This document shows, piece after piece, positions 8,598-19,665 of a stretch of DNA of 64,000 bases. This DNA is from Sporosarcina sp. Marseille-Q4063 (GTDB lineage Bacteria > Bacillota > Bacilli > Bacillales_A > Planococcaceae). Where the stretch lies: positions 3,405,001 to 3,469,000 of the forward strand of contig NZ_CP070502.1 of the NCBI RefSeq assembly GCF_018309085.1, in the 5' to 3' direction. Position 1 is the first letter of the stretch. Each line of letters begins with the position of its first letter. Under the pieces are notes generated by a model. That model saw only the letters and a program-made list of their open reading frames with translations, did no database searches and was not told the origin of the DNA. The position numbers and the translations under genes are program-made.

Positions 8598-9461
8598 ATG
8601 AAGAAAAACAAAGGAGCGTATCTCCTTATTTCACCATTTTTCTTGATCTTTGCGATTTTCGGTGTATTTCCAATTTTATTTTCAATCTATTTAGCATTAT
8701 CAAGTTGGGATGGAATTGGAACAATGGAGTTTGTGGGTTTAAAAAACTTTAAATTCCTAGTCTCTGACACCTTGTTCTGGAAGTCGATCGGTAACACTTT
8801 TATCATTTGGTTTTTATCCACGGTACCTATGATAATACTTGCCTTAATTGTTGCATTTTTGTTGAACTCAGCATTTTTAAAGTTCAGTGGTTTTTATAAA
8901 ACGCTGTACTTCCTTCCAAATGTCACTGCAATTGTAGCAGTAGCAATTGTATTTAGCGTAATATTCGCGCCTAACTATGGATTAATAAATTACATGCTAA
9001 ATCTAATCGGATTTGAAGCCGTCGATTGGCATAACAATTCTATTGGTGTGAAAGTTGCTATTTCTGCGATGATTATTTGGAGATGGACAGGCTATAATGC
9101 AATTATATTCTTGGCAGGATTACAGAAGATATCCGGGGATTTATATGAGGCTGCTAGAATAGACGGTGCAAATTCGTTTGAAATATTTACTAAGATAACA
9201 ATTCCATTGTTAAAACCTGTCATCCTATTTGTCGTCATAACATCCACGATTGGCGGAATGCAGACTTTTGTAGAACCACAGTTACTTGTAGGAAATTCCG
9301 GTGGGGCTGGTGGTGGAGGCTTGACTATAGTGCTTTATCTTTACCAACAGGCGTTTGTTAAAAATCTTTTCGGTTATGGATCTGCAATTGCAATAGGGCT
9401 ATTTATTATCATCATGCTTTTCTCTTTGATTAACTGGAAATTTATTCAAAGAAAAGATTGA
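8598..9461 (+). CDS. ABC sugar importer permease, MalF type
   Basis: 287 residues from the ATG at 8598, with six predicted membrane segments and the EAA loop EAARIDGANSFEIF, where the ATPase docks. Upstream the frame stays open as KIEKTTKKPVDKIDTWSA, which reads like the usual cytosolic leader of such permeases. A good ribosome site (AGGTGG, 8532-8537) is spaced 9 bases from an ATA codon at 8547 rather than from the ATG. The original start may therefore be ATA, or a mutated ATG. Membrane partner of the next gene. Confidence 0.9.
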   Translation: MKKNKGAYLLISPFFLIFAIFGVFPILFSIYLALSSWDGIGTMEFVGLKNFKFLVSDTLFWKSIGNTFIIWFLSTVPMIILALIVAFLLNSAFLKFSGFYKTLYFLPNVTAIVAVAIVFSVIFAPNYGLINYMLNLIGFEAVDWHNNSIGVKVAISAMIIWRWTGYNAIIFLAGLQKISGDLYEAARIDGANSFEIFTKITIPLLKPVILFVVITSTIGGMQTFVEPQLLVGNSGGAGGGGLTIVLYLYQQAFVKNLFGYGSAIAIGLFIIIMLFSLINWKFIQRKD

Positions 9462-9485
9462 TACTGATAAAAGAGGTGAGATTAC

Positions 9486-10307
9486 TTGGATAAAATGAAA
9501 AAATTAATAATGCATATTTGTTTAATTGCAGGGGTTATCATATCAATCTTTCCGTTTTATTGGTTAATTGTATTAGCTACTAATGATGCGGGTGCAAGTT
9601 ATAAATTTCCTCCTATTTGGTCATTAGGCAATCAATTTATAACAAACGTTCAAAAGGTATTCACAGAAGTTAATTTTCTTGGCTCCCTTATGAATACTGT
9701 CTTTGTATCGACCATTTCGACAGTATTAGTTGTGTTTTTAAGCTCATTGGCGGGTTTTGTTTTTGCTAAGTTTGACTTTCCGGGTAAAAACAAATTATTT
9801 GTGTTTACAATTGCTACAATGATGATACCTGCTCAACTTTCATTAATACCAATGTTTATCATGATGCAAGAACTCGGATGGATTGATAGTTATAAAGCTT
9901 TAATCATCCCAGGTCTGGTAAGTGCATTCGGTATATTTTGGGTAAAGCAATACGCAGAAGGTGCCATTCACGATGACTTACTGAATGCAGCTCGAATTGA
10001 TGGATGCGGGATTTTTAGGATGTATTGGAGTGTAGCGTTACCTGTCTTAAAACCTGCCATTGCATTCCTAGCGATTTTCAACTTTATGGGTGTTTGGAAT
10101 GATTATTTATGGCCATTAATCGTGCTGAATGATCCATCAAAATATACATTAATGGTAGAGTTGGCGAATTTAAAAGGATTAAATCAAACAGATACTGCTG
10201 CAGTAATGACGGGTACTTTATTAGGTACGCTGCCTTTAATTATCTTATTCCTTATCGTGAGTAGACAATTTATATCAGATATAGCGGCGGGTGCAGTGAA
10301 AGACTAA
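9486..10307 (+). CDS. ABC sugar importer permease, MalG type
   Basis: 273 residues. The TTG start at 9486 has AGAGGTGAG five bases upstream and gives MDKMKKLIMHI. Six membrane segments are present, with an EAA-type loop LLNAARIDGCGIFRMYW, the first Glu replaced by Leu/Asn, and a typical C-terminal end SDIAAGAVKD. It pairs with the permease at 8598-9461 to form the channel. Confidence 0.93.
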   Translation: MDKMKKLIMHICLIAGVIISIFPFYWLIVLATNDAGASYKFPPIWSLGNQFITNVQKVFTEVNFLGSLMNTVFVSTISTVLVVFLSSLAGFVFAKFDFPGKNKLFVFTIATMMIPAQLSLIPMFIMMQELGWIDSYKALIIPGLVSAFGIFWVKQYAEGAIHDDLLNAARIDGCGIFRMYWSVALPVLKPAIAFLAIFNFMGVWNDYLWPLIVLNDPSKYTLMVELANLKGLNQTDTAAVMTGTLLGTLPLIILFLIVSRQFISDIAAGAVKD

Positions 10308-10328
10308 ACCATGAAGGATGAGAAAATC

Positions 10329-11585
10329 TTGAAAAAAACTAAAGCAATATTAATTGGTGCGGGCGACAGAGGAGCTAAAGCGTATGCTCCTTATGCGATT
10401 AATTATCCACATGAATTGGAATTTGTTGCAGTTGCAGAATTGAATCCTGAAAAAAGAGAGGCGTTCGCAAAACAATTTTCACTGTCAGAAGGCCAGTGTT
10501 ATGCAACTTGGGAAGAGTTGTTAAAGGAAGATATAAAAGCAGATGTTGCTATTATATGCACATTGGATAGGGACCATTATGAACCAACAATTAAGGCGAT
10601 TCAAAAAGGATATCATGTATTATTGGAGAAGCCGATGTCGCCAGATCCAGCGGAATGTGTCTCAATGGTTGATGTTGCAAAGGAAAATAAAAAATTGTTA
10701 ACGATTTGCCATGTGCTTAGGTATACACCTTTTTGGAATACAATCAAAAATATTATCGATGAAGGAAATATTGGAGAAATTGTCTCGATTCAACTGAATG
10801 AAAATGTTGAAGTGATGCATATGTCACATAGCTTCGTTCGCGGAAATTGGAATAATAGTGATGTCTCGAGTCCAATGATTTTACAAAAATCATGCCACGA
10901 CATGGATATCTTAATGTATTTAATGGATCAAAAATGCAAACAAGTGAGTTCATTCGGCTCGTTGATGCATTTTAAAGAGTCCAATGCGCCTGTTGACGGA
11001 CCTTTGCGTTGTTTAGACGGATGTCCGATTGAAAATGAATGTATCTTTCATGCAGGACATTATTACTTGGGTGAGGGGAAAGGGTGGGCGAAAAAATTTA
11101 CAACGGATCATACAAGAGAGGGAATTATTCACGCGTTAAATACAACCCCTTACGGAAAATGCGTCTATAAATCAGATAATAATGTTGTCGATCATCAAGT
11201 CGTCAATTTGGAATTTGAGAATGGTGCAACAGCAACTTTTAGTATGTGTGGATTCACGAGGGAGCAAACTCGCATCGTTCAAATTATGGGCACAAAAGGT
11301 GAAATCAGAGGAAAAATGGATGAAAACGAAATATCTGTTTTTGATTTTCTAACGAAAAGTGAAACAATCATTAACTTAGCACGACAAACAAGTGGTCACG
11401 GTGGTGGCGATGAAGCGATTGTTAGGGATTTCCTAATGGAAGCTCGAAATTATCGAGGCGAAGAAGGGCGGCATTCTTCTGAAATTTCATTGGAAAGTCA
11501 TTTACTTGCTTTTTGTGCTGAATCTTCAAGAGTTCAAGATGGTAAAGTCATAACGATTGATAGTTTTGTAGAAGGATTACGTTAA
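10329..11585 (+). CDS. Gfo/Idh/MocA oxidoreductase with a cysteine cluster
   Basis: 418 residues from the TTG at 10329 (GGATGAG seven bases upstream). An ATG at 10311 is in frame but lacks a ribosome site. It has a GAGDRGAKA nucleotide turn (10-18), EKP at 100-102 and a late KSCHDMDIL motif in place of the usual GxH region. The insert CLDGCPIENECIF carries three cysteines (C-x3-C-x5-C) and could bind a metal. It follows the permeases in the same operon, so it probably acts on the imported glycoside or sugar. Confidence 0.88.
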   Translation: MKKTKAILIGAGDRGAKAYAPYAINYPHELEFVAVAELNPEKREAFAKQFSLSEGQCYATWEELLKEDIKADVAIICTLDRDHYEPTIKAIQKGYHVLLEKPMSPDPAECVSMVDVAKENKKLLTICHVLRYTPFWNTIKNIIDEGNIGEIVSIQLNENVEVMHMSHSFVRGNWNNSDVSSPMILQKSCHDMDILMYLMDQKCKQVSSFGSLMHFKESNAPVDGPLRCLDGCPIENECIFHAGHYYLGEGKGWAKKFTTDHTREGIIHALNTTPYGKCVYKSDNNVVDHQVVNLEFENGATATFSMCGFTREQTRIVQIMGTKGEIRGKMDENEISVFDFLTKSETIINLARQTSGHGGGDEAIVRDFLMEARNYRGEEGRHSSEISLESHLLAFCAESSRVQDGKVITIDSFVEGLR

Positions 11586-11612
11586 TCTTATATTAGAAAG
11601 GTGTCGAATGCA

Positions 11613-13355
11613 TTGTCTAAATTAATGGTTTCAGGAAAAGATTTATATTTAAACGATGAAAAAATCCAACTTATCTCAGGTGCCATTCACTATTTTAGAG
11701 TTGTGCCAGAATATTGGGAGGATCGATTGTTAAAATTAAAAGCTTGTGGCTTTAATTGTGTTGAAACCTATGTTCCTTGGAATTTACATGAGCCAAAAGA
11801 AGGGGAATTCAATTTTGAAGGACTAGCAAATATTGAAGAATTCATACGAATTGCAGACCGAGTAGGGCTTCATGTGATTGTTCGTCCGAGTCCATACATA
11901 TGCGCGGAGTGGGAGTTTGGTGGATTACCTTCATGGCTCCTGGCAGATAGCAATATGAAATTCAGAACCTATTATGAGCCATACTTAGATAAAGTAGATA
12001 ATTATTACGATGTCTTATTAAAAAAATTAGTACCGCTTTTACAAACAAATGGCGGTCCGATCATTGCCATGCAAATTGAAAATGAATATGGCAGTTTTGG
12101 AAATGATAAAAAGTACTTGAATTATATTAAAGATTCCCTGATTAAAAGAGGAATTGATGTCTTATTATTTACTTCCGATGGACCTACAGACTTGATGCTT
12201 CAAGGGGGCTCAGTTGAAGGGGTATTGGCAACTGTTAACTTTGGTTCCCGACCAAAAGAAGCCTTTGATAAGTTGCAATCGTATTTTCCAAATACGCCTA
12301 ATATCGTAATGGAATACTGGAATGGCTGGTTCGATCACTGGGGCGAAGAACATCATGAACGAGATCCTGCTGAAACTGCACAAACATTTGAAGAAATGCT
12401 TGAGCGCGGGGATTCAGTTAACTTTTACATGTTCCATGGTGGCACTAACTTTGGTTTTTATAATGGTGCAAATTTCGATAAAGTGCATCAACCGACTGTT
12501 ACGAGTTACGACTATGACTGCCCGATTAGTGAAACGGGTGATATTACACCAAAATTTCATGCCGTACGTGAGGCCGTTTCTAAACATAAAGATATTGGCG
12601 AATTAGTTTTGCCTGAGCCAATTCCTAAAATCGATTACGGAAAAGTTGAAATGACAGAAGTTGTCGGGTTATTTGATGCATTAGATATGATTAGCGAATC
12701 CGTTCAAAAAGCGAATCCAGAAACAATGGAGAAACTCGGACAGGCGTATGGTTTTACACTTTATCGAACATTTTTGGAAGGTCCCAAGGATGAAGCTGCA
12801 TTAACCATACAAGAGGTTCGTGACCGTGCACTTGTTTTTATAGATAATGAATATAAAGGTGTTATCGATCGCTGGGATAATGAGACAATCTCATTTGCAG
12901 TGCCAAAAGAAGGTGTGCAAATCGACTTGCTCGTTGAAAATATGGGACGCATAAATTATGGACCTATGATGAATGATCCAAAAGGGATTACTGAAGGTGT
13001 TAGGTTTGAACGTCAATTTCTATTTGATTGGACGATGTACCCATTGCCAATGGATAATCTTCAAAATCTGTCATTTAGTAAACTGAATAATGAAGTGAAT
13101 AAACCTACTTTCTACAAAGGAAATTTTGAAGTGGAAGAAGTTGGGGATACGTTTGTAGAACTCCCTGGCTGGGTAAAAGGGTTCGTCGTCGTAAATGGCT
13201 TTAATCTTGGTCGTTACTGGGAAATTGGGCCACAAGAAACATTGTATTTACCAGGTCCAATTTTGAAAAAAGGTGAGAACGAAATCATTATTTTCGAATT
13301 GCATCCGTCTGAAAATAAAGAAATAAACCTTATCGACACACATAAATTGGGGTAA
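11613..13355 (+). CDS. GH35 beta-galactosidase
   Basis: About 580 residues from the TTG at 11613 (AAGGTG nine bases upstream); a GTG at 11601 is too close to that site. The N-terminal TIM barrel shows SGAIHYFR, the acid/base Glu158 in IENEYGSFG and the nucleophile Glu234 in MEYWNGWFDHWG, both characteristic of GH35. C-terminal beta domains follow (WYxP-like and GFVVVNGFNLGRYWE). There is no signal peptide, so it acts in the cytoplasm on imported oligosaccharides, releasing terminal beta-galactose. It lies between the importer operon and a LacI regulator. Confidence 0.93.
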   Translation: MSKLMVSGKDLYLNDEKIQLISGAIHYFRVVPEYWEDRLLKLKACGFNCVETYVPWNLHEPKEGEFNFEGLANIEEFIRIADRVGLHVIVRPSPYICAEWEFGGLPSWLLADSNMKFRTYYEPYLDKVDNYYDVLLKKLVPLLQTNGGPIIAMQIENEYGSFGNDKKYLNYIKDSLIKRGIDVLLFTSDGPTDLMLQGGSVEGVLATVNFGSRPKEAFDKLQSYFPNTPNIVMEYWNGWFDHWGEEHHERDPAETAQTFEEMLERGDSVNFYMFHGGTNFGFYNGANFDKVHQPTVTSYDYDCPISETGDITPKFHAVREAVSKHKDIGELVLPEPIPKIDYGKVEMTEVVGLFDALDMISESVQKANPETMEKLGQAYGFTLYRTFLEGPKDEAALTIQEVRDRALVFIDNEYKGVIDRWDNETISFAVPKEGVQIDLLVENMGRINYGPMMNDPKGITEGVRFERQFLFDWTMYPLPMDNLQNLSFSKLNNEVNKPTFYKGNFEVEEVGDTFVELPGWVKGFVVVNGFNLGRYWEIGPQETLYLPGPILKKGENEIIIFELHPSENKEINLIDTHKLG

Positions 13356-13377
13356 GCTCCTATTTCGCACATTATGA

Positions 13378-14439
<1,062 letters not shown>

Positions 14440-14475
14440 ACTGATTCGTTTTACTTTAGGAAGGTGCAAAACCTA

Positions 14476-15189
14476 ATGGAGAAAAGCAGGATTCCGTTAT
14501 ACTTTCAGTTAATGCAAGAGTTGATTGATAAAATTGATAATGAAGTTTATGTTGAGCATGAAAAATTGCCGTCTGAACGTGAATTATGCACGATATATAA
14601 TATGAGCCGCATCACAATTAGACAGGCATTACAAGAATTAGAACGAGAAAACTATATTTATAAAATGCATGGAAAAGGGACGTTTGTTGCTCCCAAATTG
14701 TACAATCAAAAATTAGTGAAGCTTTATAGTTTTACTGAAGAAATGAAAAAGTCAGGAAAAATACCATCGACAAAAGTGTTAGAATTTCATGAGATGGTTG
14801 CAGACGAACGATTAGCCAGTAAGATGGACATCAAGCCATTTGAGGAAGTTTTTCAAGTCATTCGTTTACGGTTAGCGGATGATGAACCGTTGATGTATGA
14901 AACATCGTATCTACCAAAAAAGATTTTTCCGAACCTGACACAAAAAGACGTAGTCGAAAAACCGATGTATTCCGTCTTTCTTGATGATTATCAGATTCAA
15001 GCTACGAAAGCATTTGAACGTTTTAAAGCGACAAGCGTCCGTTCCAAAGAGGCTGTCCATTTAAAAATGATCGAAAATCAACCAGCTATGCTAATTACGC
15101 GAAGCACCTATTATGAAAATACATTAATTGAATATACGATTAGTATAGCCCGTGGCGATAAGTTCGATTATACGGTTGAATTAACATAA
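14476..15189 (+). CDS. GntR/HutC-family regulator with UTRA domain
   Basis: 237 residues from the ATG at 14476, preceded by AGGAAGGTG; a GTG inside that site (14464) is in frame but less likely. The N-terminal winged helix (LPSERELCTIYNMSRITIRQ) is followed by a UTRA ligand domain from about residue 80. Relatives such as NagR/DasR/AgaR bind amino-sugar phosphates. It lies just before agaS, whose leader holds a perfect inverted repeat that is a candidate operator, so it probably controls the amino-galactose genes. Confidence 0.9.
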   Translation: MEKSRIPLYFQLMQELIDKIDNEVYVEHEKLPSERELCTIYNMSRITIRQALQELERENYIYKMHGKGTFVAPKLYNQKLVKLYSFTEEMKKSGKIPSTKVLEFHEMVADERLASKMDIKPFEEVFQVIRLRLADDEPLMYETSYLPKKIFPNLTQKDVVEKPMYSVFLDDYQIQATKAFERFKATSVRSKEAVHLKMIENQPAMLITRSTYYENTLIEYTISIARGDKFDYTVELT

Positions 15190-15213
15190 CTCTATTTAGT
15201 AGAGTTTTGTTTT
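15190..15213 (+). terminator. Small rho-independent terminator
   Basis: CTCTA, TTTAG loop, TAGAG, then TTTTGTTTT directly after the GntR-type gene. The short 5-bp stem suggests a weak terminator or attenuator before agaS. Confidence 0.6.
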
Positions 15214-15221
15214 ACTATAAC

Positions 15222-15241
15222 TGGTTATGACAACATAACCA
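15222..15241 (+). promoter_or_regulatory. Candidate GntR operator before agaS
   Basis: A perfect 8-bp inverted repeat with a 4-base spacer: TGGTTATG, ACAA, CATAACCA. It ends two bases before the GGAGG ribosome site of agaS. Size and TGG...CCA ends resemble HutC/UTRA-regulator operators, and the gene for such a regulator is immediately upstream. The position implies roadblock or translation-level repression. Confidence 0.55.
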
Positions 15242-15256
15242 TCGGAGGGTGTAAAT

Positions 15257-16426
15257 ATGTTTAATATCACAGTAGATCAAATGACGAAGCAAAATGCAGT
15301 TCATACAACTGGGGAAATCCATCAACAACCAGCTGTTTGGCAAGAGTTAATCGAGGATTTTTTTGCACAACAAGCATCCTATAAAGAATTTCTTGAGACA
15401 ATTTACAAAAAACATCAAAGCGTTCGTGTCATATTCACAGGCGCTGGAACTTCCGCGTTTGTAGGAGATACGCTTGTACCAGAATTGGCGAAACAAAATA
15501 ATAGAAATATCCAGTTCGAATCGATTCCGACAACGGATATCGTATCGAACCCGACTGAGTATTTGTTTAAAGAACAACCAACCATTTTGGTATCGTTTGC
15601 AAGATCTGGAAATAGTCCCGAAAGTGTTGCAACGGTTTCACTTGGACAAGAAATTGTGGATGATTTTTATCAAGTGGTTATTACATGCAACAAGATTGGC
15701 CTATTAGCGGAAAATATCAAAGAGGATAAAAATAGTATTACTTTATTAATGCCTGAAAAAGCAAATGATCAATCATTAGCAATGACAAGTAGCTTCACAA
15801 GTATGATTATTGCAGGGTTTGCACTCTTTACAGACAATGTTTTTTCAAAAGAAGTTGCAAATCAAGTAATTGAAAGTGCTGAACAGTTGGTTGAAAACCT
15901 TGGAGATCGTATTGATGAAATACTTGAATTCGATTTTGAACGAATTGTCTATTTAGGTTCTGGTTTACTTGCGCAGTTATCTCATGAGGCAGCGTTAAAA
16001 ATGCTTGAACTTTCAAATGGTCAAGTTGTTGCGATTCATGAATCATCACTCGGTTTTCGTCATGGACCGAAATCGATTTTAAATGATCAATCCGCCGTGG
16101 TTTTATTTGTCTCACAAAATCCATATACGCGAAAATACGATCTTGATATTTTAAGAGAGTTAGCGGCTGCGGATACTTTTAAAATTATTGCTTTAACTGA
16201 AACAAAAGATGATGAGGTTGCGGAACTTGCGAATTGGCAACTAACCGTCAATCGTGGATCAAAACCATTTGCGAATGACTTTAATCTTTCGTTGCTCTAT
16301 GCTATTTTTGCACAAGTATTAGCTTTAAAAAAATCACTACAATTAGGGATTACCCCAGATAATCCAAGTCCGGATGGGTTAATCAGTCGCGTCGTAAAAG
16401 GCGTCACCATATATGACTATCAGTAA
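15257..16426 (+). CDS. agaS: AgaS-type SIS-domain deaminase/isomerase
   Basis: 389 residues with two SIS domains: GAGTSAFVGDTL (about 57-68) and SFARSGNSPES in the first, and the catalytic-region segment HESSLGFRHGPKSI in the second. AgaS converts galactosamine-6-phosphate to tagatose-6-phosphate plus ammonia. GGAGG precedes the ATG. It is followed within 45 bases by the aldolase gene and then by tagatose-6-phosphate kinase and deacetylase genes, the classic amino-galactose set. The related GlmS-type isomerase is less likely because no glutaminase domain is present. Confidence 0.9.
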   Translation: MFNITVDQMTKQNAVHTTGEIHQQPAVWQELIEDFFAQQASYKEFLETIYKKHQSVRVIFTGAGTSAFVGDTLVPELAKQNNRNIQFESIPTTDIVSNPTEYLFKEQPTILVSFARSGNSPESVATVSLGQEIVDDFYQVVITCNKIGLLAENIKEDKNSITLLMPEKANDQSLAMTSSFTSMIIAGFALFTDNVFSKEVANQVIESAEQLVENLGDRIDEILEFDFERIVYLGSGLLAQLSHEAALKMLELSNGQVVAIHESSLGFRHGPKSILNDQSAVVLFVSQNPYTRKYDLDILRELAAADTFKIIALTETKDDEVAELANWQLTVNRGSKPFANDFNLSLLYAIFAQVLALKKSLQLGITPDNPSPDGLISRVVKGVTIYDYQ

Positions 16427-16449
16427 GCAAAGAACAGCATTCAGCTTAA

Positions 16450-17325
<876 letters not shown>

Positions 17326-17328
17326 AGA

Positions 17329-17359
17329 AATGGAGTGAGAGATTATTTCTCACTCCATT
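17329..17359 (+). terminator. Stem-loop after the aldolase gene
   Basis: A perfect 12-bp stem AATGGAGTGAGA/TCTCACTCCATT with a 7-base loop. Only three T follow, so it may stabilise or attenuate mRNA rather than end it before the kinase gene. Confidence 0.7.
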
Positions 17360-17405
17360 TGACTCTATGGAAGTAAATTTGAATTAGATGAAGAGGGGAT
17401 AAAAG

Positions 17406-18344
17406 ATGATTTTAACTTTGACATTAAATCCTGCTGTTGATATTAGTTATAAGCTAGATCGTTTGGAATTAGATGTGGTTAATCGAGTGGCGAGTGTTTC
17501 AAAAACTGCAGGGGGTAAAGGCTTAAATGTTGCTCGGGTATTGCATCAGCTTGGTGAAGAAGTTGCTGCATCGGGTTTTTTGGGTGGCAGCTTGGGAAGT
17601 TTTATAAGCGCAGAACTTCAGGTAATTGGAATCAATGATTTTTTTGTTCCGATACAAGGAGAAACAAGAAATTGTATCGCTATTCTCCATGAAGGTAAGC
17701 AGACAGAAATTCTAGAAAGCGGACCAATCATTTCAGAAGTTGAGGCTGGATTTTTCCTTGGGAAATTTGAGGAATATATACAGCAAGTAGATTTAGTAAC
17801 GATTTCTGGTAGTTTGCCTAAAGGTTTATCAGTTGATTTCTACGCTAAATTAATCGAAATCTCAAATCGCTATGAAACGAAGGTGTTATTGGATACGAAT
17901 GGGACATTGTTAACTTCAACATTAAACAGTACCAGTAAACCGTATCTCATTAAACCAAATGAGGAGGAAATGGCAGAGTTACTTGGGAAATCTACTATTG
18001 ACGAAGTTGAAATAATTGGAGCATTAGAGAGCATGTTATTTACTGATATTCCTTGGGTTGTAGTGACCCTTGGAGCGAACGGTGCAATCGTAAAACACAA
18101 TAAAACCATCTATCGAGCTGCTCTACCGAAAGTTAACGCTATCAATCCAGTCGGCTCGGGTGATTCAGTTGTTGCAGGATTCGCTGCTGGAATAACTCGC
18201 GGCTTGACCGATGAAGAATTAATAAAGTTCGGGCTTACTATGGGTGTACTTAATGCACTAGAAGATAAAACTGGTTATATTAATATAGAGAAAGTAGAGA
18301 CAGTTTCAAGCCAAATCGAAGTGAAAAGTACCAGCATTCATTAA
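17406..18344 (+). CDS. lacC: Tagatose-6-phosphate kinase / 1-phosphofructokinase family
   Basis: 312 residues, PfkB family. TLTLNPAVDISY starts the protein, TAGGKGLNVARVL is the substrate-site signature and NPVGSGDSVVAGF carries the catalytic Asp. LacC and FruK are close relatives; the genes for AgaS, tagatose-bisphosphate aldolase and deacetylase on either side favour tagatose-6-phosphate as substrate. It is cytoplasmic, ATP-dependent and supplies the bisphosphate for the aldolase. GAGGGG precedes the ATG. Confidence 0.87.
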   Translation: MILTLTLNPAVDISYKLDRLELDVVNRVASVSKTAGGKGLNVARVLHQLGEEVAASGFLGGSLGSFISAELQVIGINDFFVPIQGETRNCIAILHEGKQTEILESGPIISEVEAGFFLGKFEEYIQQVDLVTISGSLPKGLSVDFYAKLIEISNRYETKVLLDTNGTLLTSTLNSTSKPYLIKPNEEEMAELLGKSTIDEVEIIGALESMLFTDIPWVVVTLGANGAIVKHNKTIYRAALPKVNAINPVGSGDSVVAGFAAGITRGLTDEELIKFGLTMGVLNALEDKTGYINIEKVETVSSQIEVKSTSIH

Positions 18345-18370
18345 TTGGATTTACGAGAGGAAGTTGTTTC

Positions 18371-19555
18371 TTGGGAGATTTATATTTAACAAATGCCACG
18401 ATTGTTCTAGAAAATAGGGTTTTGTCAAAAGGTTTTATTCATATAATCGGTGAGCGGATTGAGTCGGTTGGAGAGATGGAAGCCTGCCCGCCAATAAGTG
18501 ATTTGGATAAAATATACGACTGTTCAGATAAACAATATGTAATCCCAGGAATGATTGATATTCATGTCCATGGAGCAGCTGGATATGATTTTATGGATGG
18601 AAATACGAAAGCAGTTGAAGCGATTGCTTTTGCTCTAACAAAAGAGGGTGTTACCTCCTTTCTAGCAACAACCATAACCAATCCAGTTGATTATACAAGT
18701 AATGCAATCGGAAATCTTAATTCTTACAGTGTGCACAATAATAAACCTGGCGTAGCAGAATTAGTCGGCATTCATTTAGAAGGCCCTTTTATTAATAAAG
18801 AACAAAAAGGTGCACAGCCTGAAGAGAGTATTTTACCTCCTAATGTTGTGCTTTTTAAAGAATGGCAAGAGTTGTCGGGGAATACTATTAAAATTATTAC
18901 ATATGCACCGGAGTTAGATATAAATTTTGAGCTTCTAACTGAACTTAATAAGACAGAAGTTATTCCCTCTATGGGGCATACAAATGCAACTTATGATGAA
19001 TCTATTCATGCGATTCATAACGGGGTTTCTCATGCCACGCATTTGTTTAATGGGATGAAGGGGTTTCATCATCGTGAACCGGGGGTTGTTGGAGCGGTTC
19101 TTCTGCGGGATGATGTGTACGTTGAAATCATTCCAGACGGGATTCATTTTCATTCTGATTTAGTAAAGCTTATTGTCAAGATGAAAGGGCTTGAAAAAGT
19201 GTTGGTCATTACGGATGGAATGCGTGCAAAAGGGTTGCCAGATGGTAATTATGATTTGGGTGGACAGGAAGTAATTGTTAGTGATGGAAGTTGTTTGTTA
19301 GTGTCCACCGGTTCATTGGCTGGGAGTGTTGTAACGATGAATAACGCTCGCTTGAATCTAGTAGAATGGCTTGATTTATCAATCGTTGAACAAGTGCAGG
19401 TGACCTCCGTTAACCAAGCCAAACGTTTAGAAATTTTTGATCGCAAAGGATCTATTGAAGCTGGAAAAGATGCTGATCTAGTAGTTCTCGGTTCAGATGG
19501 TCAAATCGAATTAACAATTTGTAGAGGGAAGATTTCTTATCAGCGAGAATCCTAA
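18371..19555 (+). CDS. nagA: N-acetyl-hexosamine-6-phosphate deacetylase (NagA/AgaA)
   Basis: 394 residues from the TTG at 18371 with GAGAGGAAG upstream. Amidohydrolase motifs are clear: metal HVH in MIDIHVHGAAGYD, HLEGPF, MGHTNATY, ATHLFNGM and the catalytic Asp in VITDGMRAKG. It removes the acetyl group from GlcNAc-6-P or GalNAc-6-P. With AgaS next to it, GalNAc-6-phosphate is the more likely substrate. It is last in the amino-galactose operon. Confidence 0.92.
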   Translation: MGDLYLTNATIVLENRVLSKGFIHIIGERIESVGEMEACPPISDLDKIYDCSDKQYVIPGMIDIHVHGAAGYDFMDGNTKAVEAIAFALTKEGVTSFLATTITNPVDYTSNAIGNLNSYSVHNNKPGVAELVGIHLEGPFINKEQKGAQPEESILPPNVVLFKEWQELSGNTIKIITYAPELDINFELLTELNKTEVIPSMGHTNATYDESIHAIHNGVSHATHLFNGMKGFHHREPGVVGAVLLRDDVYVEIIPDGIHFHSDLVKLIVKMKGLEKVLVITDGMRAKGLPDGNYDLGGQEVIVSDGSCLLVSTGSLAGSVVTMNNARLNLVEWLDLSIVEQVQVTSVNQAKRLEIFDRKGSIEAGKDADLVVLGSDGQIELTICRGKISYQRES

Positions 19556-19610
19556 TCGATTAAAATATGCCTGTTAGCGGATTTTACCTTAAAGGTAATT
19601 ATAAATAAAG

Positions 19611-19652
19611 AACGTCTATTCAAAACCTTTTTAGGTAATGAATAGACGTTTT
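19611..19652. terminator. Bidirectional terminator between convergent genes
   Basis: An 11-bp perfect stem AACGTCTATTC/GAATAGACGTT between the plus-strand deacetylase and the minus-strand oxidoreductase, with short T tracts on both strands. Confidence 0.75.
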
Positions 19653-19665
19653 ATGATTTGGTAGA

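Noticed and set aside
17406-18344. Fructose-1-phosphate kinase (fruK)
   Set aside because: No fruA/fruR neighbours; the agaS and tagatose-bisphosphate aldolase context fits tagatose-6-phosphate kinase better, though sequence alone cannot separate them.
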